From an uncultured Mycoplasmatota bacterium (GTDB lineage Bacteria; Bacillota_I; Bacilli_A; RF39; UBA660), in contig CAMYYH010000006.1 of assembly GCA_947303405.1 (NCBI GenBank), positions 1 through 38,896 on the forward strand: DNA of 38,896 bases, in the 5' to 3' direction. Made by a program: the position numbers and the translations under genes. The notes under the pieces were generated by a model. The model saw nothing but the letters and a program-made list of their open reading frames with translations. It searched no databases and had not been told where the DNA came from. Below, piece after piece: positions 1 to 7,313 of this stretch. Position 1 is the first letter of the stretch. Each line of letters starts with the position of its first letter.

Positions 1-53
1 TATACAACCTTGCCAAGGTCGAGATGGCGGTTCGATTCCGCTCACTTGCTCCA
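1..53 (+). tRNA. tRNA-Gly (GCC), 3' part only
   Basis: The 3' two thirds of a tRNA, cut by the window edge. The anticodon loop TTGCCAA (10-16) carries GCC at 12-14 after the invariant T. The anticodon stem has one A-C mismatch. The T arm reads GCGG-TTCGATT-CCGC, and the gene ends with an encoded CCA at 51-53. The acceptor and D arms lie outside the window. The sequence after CCA resembles that after the second tRNA-Gly at 4153. Confidence 0.9.
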
Positions 54-90
54 TTAGATAATTTTGTTCGAACTATTCGGACATTAAATA

Positions 91-121
91 GAAATCAATC
101 TCAAAGGGATTGATTTTTTTG
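91..121 (+). terminator. intrinsic terminator after tRNA-Gly
   Basis: Stem AATCAATC (93-100) pairs with GATTGATT (108-115) across a 7-nt loop and runs into a T tract. It ends the tRNA transcript about 40 nt after CCA. Confidence 0.8.
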
Positions 122-167
122 TTGTATAAAAAATCAACCTACTCTTAAAAGAAAGGTTGGTGAGAAA

Positions 168-419
168 ATGAAAAGATATTTAATGTACAAGTCTATTATG
201 AAGTATCTAACTGATAAAGACTTATCTTTAAATGCTAAAGGTTTCTTAAGTATGATTCTATTCAATGATGAAATAAATGCTTTAGAATTATCAAAGTATT
301 GTTCTGATGATATAGAAACTATTAAAGATACTATGTTAGAACTTCGTATCATGAAATATGTTAAGTATGATCCAGAAACTAATATGCTTATAGCTGGGCC
401 AAAAGAATATTCTCGATGA
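168..419 (+). CDS. small winged-helix-like protein (83 aa)
   Basis: An 83-aa soluble protein with no signal peptide. The stretch from about residue 18 (LSLNAKGFLSMILF) to residue 66 (LELRIMKYVKYD) has the pattern of the helix-turn-helix domain found in phage and plasmid replication proteins of the DnaD/HTH_36 type: a basic LSxxAKGxLS start, a recognition-helix region around ELSKYCSDDIETIKDTM, then a wing. This is recognition by eye. The start has GAAAGG (151-156) and GGTGAG (159-164) upstream. CAACCT (135-140) can pair with AGGTTG (154-159), so a hairpin could mask the ribosome site. It ends with TGA. It may be the lone DNA-binding domain of a former replication protein or a small regulator. 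No operon partner is obvious. Confidence 0.65.
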   Translation: MKRYLMYKSIMKYLTDKDLSLNAKGFLSMILFNDEINALELSKYCSDDIETIKDTMLELRIMKYVKYDPETNMLIAGPKEYSR

Positions 420-434
420 AAAGAGAGAAAAAAT

Positions 435-450
435 TATACAACATGCCAAG
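435..450 (+). other. possible tRNA-Gly fragment
   Basis: TATACAAC-A-TGCCAAG at 435-450 resembles the anticodon-arm region of the tRNA-Gly at 1-17 (TATACAACCTTGCCAAG), with one substitution and one deletion. The flanks do not match and no tRNA can fold here. It could be a leftover of a duplicated tRNA or chance in AT-rich DNA. Confidence 0.2.
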
Positions 451-560
451 ATAGTAGAAAAAGACAATTTTGAATTATAATAATAATAGTTTTTAAACCT
501 AACAAGTAGAAAAAAACAGAATTATATGCTATTGTATTTACTATAAGGATGTGTTATAAA

Positions 561-1034
561 ATGGCGAAAAAGATTAGAATTGAAGATTATGATGAACCAA
601 ACATTGTTGAAAAAGAAGACAATAAATCTTACTCTACATCGAAAAACAATAGTGATAATGTAAAATCCATTTTAATAATCATTAATATAACTTTGATTAT
701 AAGTATTATTCTAATAATAGTATTATATAACAATAAAATTACCAAACTAAAAGATGAGAATAAAGATCTATCAGAGGAAAAAGATTTATTCAAAAATGAA
801 AGTGAAAGAATCTTTAATGATGTTTTTAATGTTTTAGGAGATGAGTATTCTCTAGATTATATTAAAGAAAAACTTGATTTTTACGATAATAGTATAGTTT
901 TTCAAATAGAGGGATTTGGAAATTATTATTATACATATGATTGCATGATGAAAAAGGTAAATGGTTCTTATTCCTATTGGGCATACAATAAAGAAGCAGC
1001 AATTGATAATGGATTAAGACAAGGAACTTGCTAA
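561..1034 (+). CDS. single-pass membrane protein with coiled coil, unknown function
   Basis: A 157-aa protein from ATG 561. An ATG also lies at 549, but AAGG (545-548) fits as the SD for 561 and not for 549. A charged N-terminal stretch of about 35 residues (cytoplasmic by the positive-inside rule) leads to one strongly hydrophobic helix, VKSILIIINITLIISIIL and onward. A lysine/glutamate-rich coiled coil follows (KLKDENKDLSEEKDLFKNE). The C-terminal domain of about 75 residues is aromatic-rich (GFGNYYYTYD, GSYSYWAYNKEAA) and ends in Cys. This C-domain recalls small extracellular domains of Firmicutes hypothetical proteins, but I do not recognise the family. It is 33 bp upstream of the next gene on the same strand and probably cotranscribed with it. 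Confidence 0.75.
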   Translation: MAKKIRIEDYDEPNIVEKEDNKSYSTSKNNSDNVKSILIIINITLIISIILIIVLYNNKITKLKDENKDLSEEKDLFKNESERIFNDVFNVLGDEYSLDYIKEKLDFYDNSIVFQIEGFGNYYYTYDCMMKKVNGSYSYWAYNKEAAIDNGLRQGTC

Positions 1035-1067
1035 TCAGTTACAAACAAACGAGAAAAGGTGTTGTAA

Positions 1068-2036
1068 ATGAATAAAACTTTAGAAAACATTAGGAAAAAT
1101 AATATAAAAAGAGCAATAGTGAATTTTTTCCCAGCTGCTATTCTTACCGGAATTGTAGTAGCAATGATAATGATGTATTTTTATGAATATGATTCTGAAT
1201 ATATTATTCTTTCTATCATATGTGGTTTTTTTGCTTTCTTTGCTGATAAAATCTTTATAGAGGCAATTATTTTATCTATAAACCCTTTAAAAGATGATGT
1301 ATTCAAAAAATATGGTTCACCTCAAAAAGTATCTAAAATATTAAATGAATTAGAAAAGAATAAAATTTATGAAGACAAAAATATGATTATATCAAAGAAT
1401 TATATTTCTGATAAAAGAAATATTGCAAAACTAGTTGCTTGTGAAGATGTTTTAGGAGCACATAAAGTTGTTCATAAAACAAATTATATAGTTGATTATT
1501 ATGCTGTCCAAATTATAGATAAATATCGACATAGTACAGGTTATACCTATGGGGTAAAAGAAGAAGAAACTGTACATAAAATTCTTAGTATTCTTGATAA
1601 AATATGCCCAAATGCAGAAATAGGATATACTAATGAAGAACTAAAAAATATTAATAATAATGCTATAAAATTACCAAAAGAAATAAAGGAAGATGCTATT
1701 TTTAAATGTTCTGAATGTGGAGCGATATGCCACGAAGGAGATAAATATTGCAAAAACTGCCATGCAATATTTGATGATGACAATAAATCTATAAAAAAGG
1801 AGTCATCAAAAAAAGAAGAAAAATTCAAATGTGACAAATGTGGTGCTATAGTATCTGAGAGTGCGAAGAAGTGTCCTAAGTGCGGAGAAAAATTTGATGA
1901 TGAAGGAGATATAGATACTTCTAAGACTAATATGGATCAAAAGTATTCTGACTTAAAAAAATTAAAGAAATTATTAGACGATGATATAATAACTAAAGAA
2001 GAATTTGAAAAAGAAAAAAAGAAAATACTAAAATAA
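1068..2036 (+). CDS. membrane protein with two zinc ribbons and a SHOCT domain
   Basis: 322 aa, SD AAAAGGTG, ATG start. Residues about 15-70 hold two or three hydrophobic helices. The middle (about 75-205) is a soluble domain I do not recognise. Two CxxC...CxxC zinc ribbons follow: CSECG...CKNC at about 212-235 and CDKCG...CPKCG at about 254-275. The last 30 residues (YSDLKKLKKLLDDDIITKEE and onward) match the SHOCT pattern, a short C-terminal module common in bacterial membrane and zinc-ribbon proteins and thought to mediate oligomerisation. The architecture of membrane anchor, zinc ribbons and SHOCT is typical of uncharacterised Firmicutes proteins. It is likely cotranscribed with the upstream membrane protein and ends at a bidirectional terminator. 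Confidence 0.8.
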   Translation: MNKTLENIRKNNIKRAIVNFFPAAILTGIVVAMIMMYFYEYDSEYIILSIICGFFAFFADKIFIEAIILSINPLKDDVFKKYGSPQKVSKILNELEKNKIYEDKNMIISKNYISDKRNIAKLVACEDVLGAHKVVHKTNYIVDYYAVQIIDKYRHSTGYTYGVKEEETVHKILSILDKICPNAEIGYTNEELKNINNNAIKLPKEIKEDAIFKCSECGAICHEGDKYCKNCHAIFDDDNKSIKKESSKKEEKFKCDKCGAIVSESAKKCPKCGEKFDDEGDIDTSKTNMDQKYSDLKKLKKLLDDDIITKEEFEKEKKKILK

Positions 2037-2054
2037 TAGTTTAATTAAACTTAA

Positions 2055-2080
2055 AAACCTCAATTGCGAAATTGAGGTTT
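2055..2080. terminator. bidirectional terminator between convergent genes
   Basis: AAACCTCAATT (2055-2065) and AATTGAGGTTT (2070-2080) form a perfect 11-bp stem with a 4-nt loop. It serves the plus gene ending at 2036 and the minus gene whose TAA stop (2080-2082) abuts the stem. Confidence 0.85.
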
Positions 2081-3117
2081 TATAATCTATCTTTAATCAA
2101 TTTTAAATATTTTTTTTCATCAACGGTTCCATATTCAATTAATTCATTAATTAAACTTTTAAATTCTGTAACCGTCAAATAAATTTTGCTGCATTTTTTT
2201 ACTGATTCAAAAGCTTCCTGAATTAAATCATTATCAATTAAACTTTTATTATCTAGGATAGTTTTAATGATTCCAGGAGCAAGAATTTCATAAGAATTAT
2301 CACTATAAGCACTTTCTATTGCATTTACATAACTATCATAAAACTCTCCATTTTGAAAACGAGTCATATTAATATCTAATAGTACTAATCCTAAATTGAA
2401 TTTTAATGATCCTCTAGTATTCCCAGTTTCACTGTATAATTGTGAAAAAGATCGGCAAGTATTAAATGAATAATTATTTAGTCCTACAGCTAAATTGTGA
2501 TTCATTCTCTTTAAGAGTATAGACTCTGCAGCATCATAAATCGAAGCATCTTGTCCTTTTTTTCTTCTGTATTCGTTTATTTCTGATTGAGATATATTCC
2601 ATATATAATGTTCAGCTAAAGTGATAAAGTCCGAATGACTATTAATAAATGCTTCCCCTTTTTTAGATAACATATAAAGTCTTGATTCGTTTAATAAAGC
2701 TATTTTGTCATTATCACCAATTTGATTTTCTAATTGACTTACTAATTCGTCCTTTTTCCCCTTGATGGAAATATCAAATGTTTTTGACAATTCCTTTAAT
2801 TGAGGGATTGTTTTAGAACTTAGTAAATTTTTCAAATCAGTTTTAATGTAGTATTCCTCTTTTATTAACAATAAATGTAATTCTTTTGGATATGGAATAG
2901 CATACCAGTATCTTAAAGTACTCATATATTTTTCATTACTATCCATTAATTCACTATTTTTGGTTTTGTATAAAAAAATTGTCATTTTTTCTTCAAACTG
3001 CTGTTCAAAATTCTTTGAATATATTGGTAAACTTCCAAACATGCCGTTATTTTTATTCCCATAACCTATAATTCTCTTTTTTTCTGCATTGCCAAATAAA
3101 GTATTAATTATTCCCAT
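2080..3117 (-). CDS. SAP-domain protein, unknown role
   Basis: 345 aa from ATG 3117. A GTG at 3129 is in frame but is part of the GGTGAT ribosome site, so the ATG after it is preferred. Soluble, with no signal peptide. Residues about 93-132 (LKNLLSSKTIPQLKELSKTF... KKDELVSQLENQI) fit a SAP motif, a helix-extension-helix nucleic-acid-binding module. Similar SAP-containing proteins of about 350 aa occur in Firmicutes phages and genomic islands. The rest is mixed helical with no motif I recognise. It is a single-gene unit that ends at the bidirectional terminator. A DNA-associated role is inferred from the SAP domain only. Confidence 0.75.
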   Translation of the reverse strand: MGIINTLFGNAEKKRIIGYGNKNNGMFGSLPIYSKNFEQQFEEKMTIFLYKTKNSELMDSNEKYMSTLRYWYAIPYPKELHLLLIKEEYYIKTDLKNLLSSKTIPQLKELSKTFDISIKGKKDELVSQLENQIGDNDKIALLNESRLYMLSKKGEAFINSHSDFITLAEHYIWNISQSEINEYRRKKGQDASIYDAAESILLKRMNHNLAVGLNNYSFNTCRSFSQLYSETGNTRGSLKFNLGLVLLDINMTRFQNGEFYDSYVNAIESAYSDNSYEILAPGIIKTILDNKSLIDNDLIQEAFESVKKCSKIYLTVTEFKSLINELIEYGTVDEKKYLKLIKDRL

Positions 3118-3169
3118 GTTAATCACCACTACTATTATACATTCTTTTTATCAATTTTATCAATTAGGG

Positions 3170-3198
3170 TTAACAAATTTATTTTTATTTTGTATAAT
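3170..3198 (+). promoter_or_regulatory. sigma-A-type promoter of candidate sRNA
   Basis: TTAACA (3170-3175), a 17-nt spacer, and TATAAT (3193-3198). No coding gene follows. The predicted start near 3205 leads straight into a set of hairpins ending in a terminator. Confidence 0.65.
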
Positions 3199-3204
3199 GT
3201 ACTC

Positions 3205-3303
3205 AAGAGATTGATTTATCAATCTAATCTTGTAGTAGTTGAAAGAACATTCGACTACCGCTCCAATGAAAAATACTCAGTAATATTACTGAGTTTTATT
3301 TTG
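3205..3303 (+). ncRNA. candidate orphan small RNA with three hairpins
   Basis: About 100 nt between a good promoter and a strong terminator. Hairpin 1 is AGATTGAT (3208-3215), loop TT, ATCAATCT. Hairpin 2 is GTAGTTG (3235-3241) with CGACTAC (3252-3258), 7 bp including one G-U, across a 10-nt loop. Hairpin 3 (3275-3294) is a perfect 20-nt palindrome followed by TTTATTTT. No ORF with an SD lies inside, and no coding gene follows closely enough for a leader. The stretch TTCGACTACCGCTCCA at 3250-3265 looks like a tRNA 3' end, so a decayed tRNA gene is the main alternative. No known family recognised. Confidence 0.5.
3275..3303 (+). terminator. terminator of candidate sRNA
   Basis: ACTCAGTAAT and ATTACTGAGT (3275-3294) form a perfect palindrome followed by a T-rich tract on the plus strand. 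Confidence 0.8.
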
Positions 3304-3425
3304 TACTAAAAATCACCATCTCTAATTTGTACAAATACTTATTATTAAATAATATAATAAAAAGACAATTCAAGATTATTATGACTAAAATTATCTTTTC
3401 TACTTGTTTTAAAAAAGTTAACAAA

Positions 3426-4028
3426 TCATTCCGTTATAATACCAGTCATATTCTCGATAGAAAAAAAACCATTTTCATAATTTATTTCTATCGTAGCTAC
3501 ATCTTCAATTTCTAATATTTTTTCCGATTTATTCAAAATGTTTTTATAAACACTTCTAAAGACACCGCCATGTGTTACAACTGCAATAACGCTATTATCT
3601 TGATTTGTTAGATAATCAAATGCACTTTTTACTCTATCATCAAAGGACTGAATAGATTCGCCGCCTTCAAATGATTTCCCTGCATAATATCCAAAGGATT
3701 TGTATTCATCACTTTCTAAAAGTAAACTAAATATTTTTTTGGCTAAATCTTTGTTAACTCCCGACATAACTCCATATGTATTCATTTCTCTTAAATCCTT
3801 AACGACTTCAATATCGCAATGAATTCTATTTGCAAAGATATCTCCAACATTTTTAGCACGTTTATACGGACTAGTAAAAATCTTTTGAATTCCTAGATTA
3901 ATAATTTTATTTGAATGTTGCTCTGCTGTCTTAATTCCTTTTTCTGTTAAATCAAAATCTGCACAACCACCATAACAATTTAGTACATCATCTTCTGATT
4001 CACAATGTCTTATCATATATATTTTCAC
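3426..4028 (-). CDS. histidine phosphatase (phosphoglycerate mutase-like) family protein
   Basis: About 200 aa. I prefer GTG 4028 (KIYMIRHCES) over ATG 4034, because AAGGTGG sits almost on the ATG but 7 nt before the GTG, and family members usually start MKIYLIRHGES. The N-terminal RHC replaces the usual RHG and holds the phospho-accepting His. A second catalytic His lies in VVTHGGVFRS near residue 155, and the family's TEKG and TSPYKRAK segments are present. Members of this superfamily dephosphorylate sugar phosphates, nucleotides or proteins, and the substrate cannot be told here. The gene stands alone. Moderately confident in family, low in substrate. Confidence 0.88.
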   Translation of the reverse strand: MKIYMIRHCESEDDVLNCYGGCADFDLTEKGIKTAEQHSNKIINLGIQKIFTSPYKRAKNVGDIFANRIHCDIEVVKDLREMNTYGVMSGVNKDLAKKIFSLLLESDEYKSFGYYAGKSFEGGESIQSFDDRVKSAFDYLTNQDNSVIAVVTHGGVFRSVYKNILNKSEKILEIEDVATIEINYENGFFSIENMTGIITE

Positions 4029-4113
4029 AAACATACCACCTTATTGATTATTATATATTATTTTTTTATGTAATTCTATGACAATGTTACATTTTATCTT
4101 TTCTTTTAAGGCC

Positions 4114-4142
4114 TTGAATTAATGCCTTTTTTATTATAAAAT
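4114..4142 (+). promoter_or_regulatory. probable tRNA promoter
   Basis: TTGAAT (4114-4119), 17 nt, TAAAAT (4137-4142), 10 nt before the tRNA-Gly. AAGGC...GCCTT with a T run (4108-4134) overlaps it and could be a weak plus-strand terminator. Confidence 0.5.
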
Positions 4143-4152
4143 ATTTCTAGGT

Positions 4153-4227
4153 GCAGGCATAGTTCAATGGTTAGAACGAGTGCTTCCCAAGCATTAAATG
4201 CGGGTTCGATTCCCGTTGCTTGCTCCA
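4153..4227 (+). tRNA. tRNA-Gly (CCC)
   Basis: Complete 75-nt tRNA. The acceptor GCAGGCA pairs with TGCTTGC (one G-T), the anticodon stem AGTGC/GCATT encloses loop TTCCCAA with anticodon CCC, and the T arm is CGGG-TTCGATT-CCCG. It has discriminator T and encoded CCA. A T discriminator is usual for bacterial tRNA-Gly. Confidence 0.92.
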
Positions 4228-4267
4228 TTATATAATTTTTGGTTCGAACTTTTCATTTTTTTACAAC

Positions 4268-4297
4268 AACTAACTTATTTTTGGTTAGTTTTTTTAT
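4268..4297 (+). terminator. terminator after tRNA-Gly (CCC)
   Basis: AACTAAC (4268-4274) pairs with GTTAGTT (4284-4290), then a T run. Confidence 0.8.
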
Positions 4298-4339
4298 GTT
4301 AAGTTAAGAACACTGGCTTTGAGTTACATGTTAGCGTCT

Positions 4340-6067
4340 TTAGTCTTTTATTTCAGATTCATATAGTTTTTTATATTGTTTGCACCTTTTTAATAGTTGT
4401 TCGTGTGACCCAGAATCAATTACTTTCCCGTCATCAATAACGAAAATCTTATCACAATTTAAAATTGTTGAAAACCTATGTGCAATAATCATTATTGTAT
4501 ATTCATTTTTCAAATTATCTATAGCTTTTTGAATATGTTTTTGCGTTTCATTATCTAGTGCACTTGTTGCTTCATCGAACAAAATGATTTCGGTTTTTTG
4601 AATTAATGCCCTAGCAATAGCTAACCTTTGTTTTTGCCCACCTGATAGCATAACTCCACCTTCACCAACAATTGTATTATATTTTTGTGGTAGTGTTTCA
4701 ATAAACTCATCTAAGCAGGCTGTTTTACAAGCTTTTTTCATTTCTTCATCAGTTAAATCTTTTTTTATTATTCTTAAGTTATCTTTAATACTCATATTAA
4801 ATATGTATGGATTCTGACTTATAACTGATATGTTGCTTCTAAGGGAATCTCTATCCAATTCTCTTATATCATTATCATCGATTAATATTGTTCCGGTATA
4901 ATTATCATATAATTTGCATAAAAGAGAGAATATTGTAGATTTTCCAGCACCACTTTTCCCGACAAAAGCAACCGTTTCATTTGCATTTACCTTAAAACTC
5001 ATATTGTTTAAAACACTTCTTTCATTATCATAAGAAAAAGAAATATCTCGAAATTCAAAGTCGCCATTAATTGTATCTAAATGTAATTCTCCAAATTTTT
5101 CTTTACTAAATTTATTTTCATCCATTATTGAAAAAATTCTATCACACGAAAGATTAAATCCTTTTATTGTTTTAATTAAGGCTCCACTATTACTGATAAA
5201 ATCAGTTACTTTAGACATAGAATTATATAGTATAATTGCAATGGCAATTTCTAACATACCCTTATGTATCAATAACGCTATTAAAGATACTAACAAAAAC
5301 CTATAGGTAAATACTGAAAACCAAAAAATATTATCCCATTTTCTATTTGTGTCATCCAATTCATATCTTTTTTGGTTCAACACCTCTATTTTAGAGTTTA
5401 GTATTTCTTTAAAACTATCATAAGCATTTAAGATTTTAATATCCTTTGCTCCTCTTACTGTTTCACTAATAAAACTTGTAGTTTTTTCATTTTCTTCTTT
5501 AAATATCTTGTCTTTTATCGAGTAGTTTTTTTCTTTATAAAGAGCTATTGTAAGTATAATTATGGTGCATAATACAAAGAATAAAAAAGCAATTTTGTTT
5601 AATATGAATATAGTTACAAAAACACCTATATCTGATAATAACTGTCCTAAAACTTGTATTAAATCTTTAAATAACGTTGCTAAACTACTTGTATCACTTG
5701 TTATTCTTTGAATGAATAAACCAGAACTGTTTTTATCTATACATTCTTTTTTAATCGATAGTATTTCTTCACTCAACGAGGATTGCAAACCAGTAAATAG
5801 ATTTTTGTATATTTTCTGATAACAAATTCTTAAAAAGTAATAAATTGTATTATGTGATAGTTCAATGGCAAAAACAAGTATAGCAGTTAAGAATAAACCC
5901 ATCATGTCATTGTTTGTCAATTTTATAATTAATTTAGCACTTAATAGAATAACAGATATTCTAATCGCAACAAACATTATATTATAAATAATACATTTAA
6001 GAATTAGAATTTTGTTATTTTCAGCATATTTCCATAATTTTTTAAAATTTGTAATAAATAATTTCAT
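4340..6067 (-). CDS. ABC transporter, fused permease-ATPase (exporter type)
   Basis: 575 aa, the usual length of a half-transporter of the MsbA/LmrA type, acting as a dimer in the cytoplasmic membrane. Residues 1-320 form the six-helix ABC exporter membrane domain. The ATPase follows: Walker A GKSGAGKST near 367, Q-loop in VISQNPY, signature LSGGQKQRLA near 473, Walker B IILFDEATSALD near 490, and switch His in IAHRFST near 527. All catalytic motifs are intact. SD AGGAAGTGAT precedes ATG 6067, with an extended -10 upstream. No partner half-transporter is adjacent, so a homodimer is likely. The substrate cannot be inferred. Peptides, lipids and drugs are all handled by the family. Confidence 0.95.
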   Translation of the reverse strand: MKLFITNFKKLWKYAENNKILILKCIIYNIMFVAIRISVILLSAKLIIKLTNNDMMGLFLTAILVFAIELSHNTIYYFLRICYQKIYKNLFTGLQSSLSEEILSIKKECIDKNSSGLFIQRITSDTSSLATLFKDLIQVLGQLLSDIGVFVTIFILNKIAFLFFVLCTIIILTIALYKEKNYSIKDKIFKEENEKTTSFISETVRGAKDIKILNAYDSFKEILNSKIEVLNQKRYELDDTNRKWDNIFWFSVFTYRFLLVSLIALLIHKGMLEIAIAIILYNSMSKVTDFISNSGALIKTIKGFNLSCDRIFSIMDENKFSKEKFGELHLDTINGDFEFRDISFSYDNERSVLNNMSFKVNANETVAFVGKSGAGKSTIFSLLCKLYDNYTGTILIDDNDIRELDRDSLRSNISVISQNPYIFNMSIKDNLRIIKKDLTDEEMKKACKTACLDEFIETLPQKYNTIVGEGGVMLSGGQKQRLAIARALIQKTEIILFDEATSALDNETQKHIQKAIDNLKNEYTIMIIAHRFSTILNCDKIFVIDDGKVIDSGSHEQLLKRCKQYKKLYESEIKD

Positions 6068-6090
6068 ATTATAATCACTTCCTATATTAA

Positions 6091-6099
6091 ATTATACCA
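6091..6099 (-). promoter_or_regulatory. extended -10 promoter for the ABC transporter
   Basis: On the minus strand TGG-TATAAT, an extended -10, lies about 25 nt upstream of the start codon. No good -35 is seen. Confidence 0.55.
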
Positions 6100-6153
6100 T
6101 TAATTTCATCGCAACTTTTCAACAATTTTTTAAATATTATAACTAAATATTAA

Positions 6154-6162
6154 TGATATAAT
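6154..6162 (+). promoter_or_regulatory. extended -10 promoter for the 6179 gene
   Basis: TGA-TATAAT at 6154-6162 gives a predicted start about 10 nt before the ATG, so the leader is just long enough for the SD GGTGAT. No clear -35. Confidence 0.55.
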
Positions 6163-6178
6163 AAAATTGGTGATAAAT

Positions 6179-6739
6179 ATGAGTAAAAAATTCCCCTATG
6201 GCCATGATGTTGATAAATATATAGATAAAGCTATCGAAGAATTAAAATACACCTATCCTTGGGCAAAAAAAGAATTATTCAATAAAAAATATGAATATAT
6301 TATAGAAAAAAATAATAATAGATATCAATATGCCTATATTTTCTATTGGGATAATTCATCTCCAGAGAAAACAGTATTAAATGTTGACGGAGAAGAATTT
6401 ATTAAACAAATCATATGGCAACAAGAATATACTATACAAGAATATAATAAGATTAAAGATGTTTTTATAGTTCCTGGTCAAGAAGGTAAAATTCTTCATG
6501 ACTGGCATTTAGAAAACTATGAATTTAGAAAACATGAATTAGGAGGATATTCTGTATTCTGTCAAGCAGGTGATAGAGTCACTGGTGGTTCTAGAACATT
6601 CTTTATACCTCCAAGTTATTTTGATGGAAATTACGAAGAATTCCTTGATAAATATATCAAGCTTGTTACTCCATCATTTGGTTTTACAAAAGAAGAACTG
6701 TCTAAAATACCAGAATTAAAAAAATTTCTTGGTTATTAA
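6179..6739 (+). CDS. conserved-looking protein of unknown function (186 aa)
   Basis: Starts at ATG 6179 (MSKKFPYGHD). In-frame TTG 6167 and GTG 6170 overlap the GGTGAT ribosome site. Soluble, rich in aromatic residues and lysine, no signal peptide or membrane helix. Notable stretches are WHLENYEFRKHELGGYSV and QAGDRVTGGSRTFFIPPSYF in the second half, where the glycine/aromatic pattern suggests a compact beta fold with a ligand site. I do not recognise the family. It is a single-gene unit with its own promoter and terminator, divergent from the ABC transporter. Confidence 0.7.
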   Translation: MSKKFPYGHDVDKYIDKAIEELKYTYPWAKKELFNKKYEYIIEKNNNRYQYAYIFYWDNSSPEKTVLNVDGEEFIKQIIWQQEYTIQEYNKIKDVFIVPGQEGKILHDWHLENYEFRKHELGGYSVFCQAGDRVTGGSRTFFIPPSYFDGNYEEFLDKYIKLVTPSFGFTKEELSKIPELKKFLGY

Positions 6740-6743
6740 TTAA

Positions 6744-6774
6744 GAAAAAAAAGACAATTAAATTGTCTTTTTTA
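6744..6774. terminator. bidirectional terminator
   Basis: An A run, AAGACAA (6751-6757), loop, TTGTCTT (6763-6769), then a T run. It ends the plus gene at 6739 and, on the minus strand, the ndk-like operon. Confidence 0.85.
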
Positions 6775-6792
6775 AGATGAATCAAATATTAA

Positions 6793-7287
6793 TTACACCA
6801 CTTCTTTTTTTAACACCAAAGGTTCTTCTTCAATATCTATACTATTTATTATATCTATTAAATCTCTATTAAAAAATCTTTTAATTTCTATCTCAGCACT
6901 CTCCAAACTATCTGAAGCATGAATAAGATTATCCGGATTATTATTTGGATCTCCAAGTGCTCTAATAGAATAAGGGAACTCTTCTTGTGCTCTTTTTACA
7001 TTATTAGGACCGATTAATTCTCTCATCTTTAATATAGAATCATCTCCACTTACTATCATCCCAATTACCATTCCCGATAAATTTTCAATCTTTGTTCTTT
7101 CAAATATATCTAATGGTAAAGAACCATCCAATAAATTAGCATAGTGTTCATAAATAAACTCAGGTGTTAAAAATTTAAAATCATAATATTCAACCTTTAA
7201 TCCAATATCATCAATTCTATTTAAAATATAATCAACCCTGTTTCTTCTAAATGCTCCAGGTCTAATCATCACAAAGGTATATTCCAT
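6793..7287 (-). CDS. ndk: nucleoside diphosphate kinase-like protein
   Basis: 164 aa, slightly longer than classic NDK (about 140-150). NDK transfers phosphate from ATP to nucleoside diphosphates through a phosphohistidine. The NDK pattern is clear: YTFVMIRPGAFRR at the N-terminus, IENLSGMVIGMIVSGDD in the middle, SIRALGD, and the active-site segment NLIHASDSLESAEIEIKRFF with His near 123. Two N-terminal consensus residues differ: IKPD reads IRPG, so the conserved Lys is Arg and the Asp is Gly. The fold and phosphohistidine are kept but kinetics or substrate may differ. It is the last gene of the minus-strand run, 26 bp after the CYTH gene. Confidence 0.85.
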   Translation of the reverse strand: MEYTFVMIRPGAFRRNRVDYILNRIDDIGLKVEYYDFKFLTPEFIYEHYANLLDGSLPLDIFERTKIENLSGMVIGMIVSGDDSILKMRELIGPNNVKRAQEEFPYSIRALGDPNNNPDNLIHASDSLESAEIEIKRFFNRDLIDIINSIDIEEEPLVLKKEVV

Positions 7288-7313
7288 GATATGATCCCCC
7301 TTCCCTACTTATT

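Noticed and set aside
1-419. Mycoplasma-type genetic code
   Set aside because: TGA ends several genes (for example at 417-419), and tryptophans in conserved motifs are TGG.
3327-3515. 62-aa plus-strand ORF after the candidate sRNA
   Set aside because: It overlaps the 3' end of the histidine phosphatase, is low complexity, and has no SD. The terminator at 3275-3303 lies just upstream.
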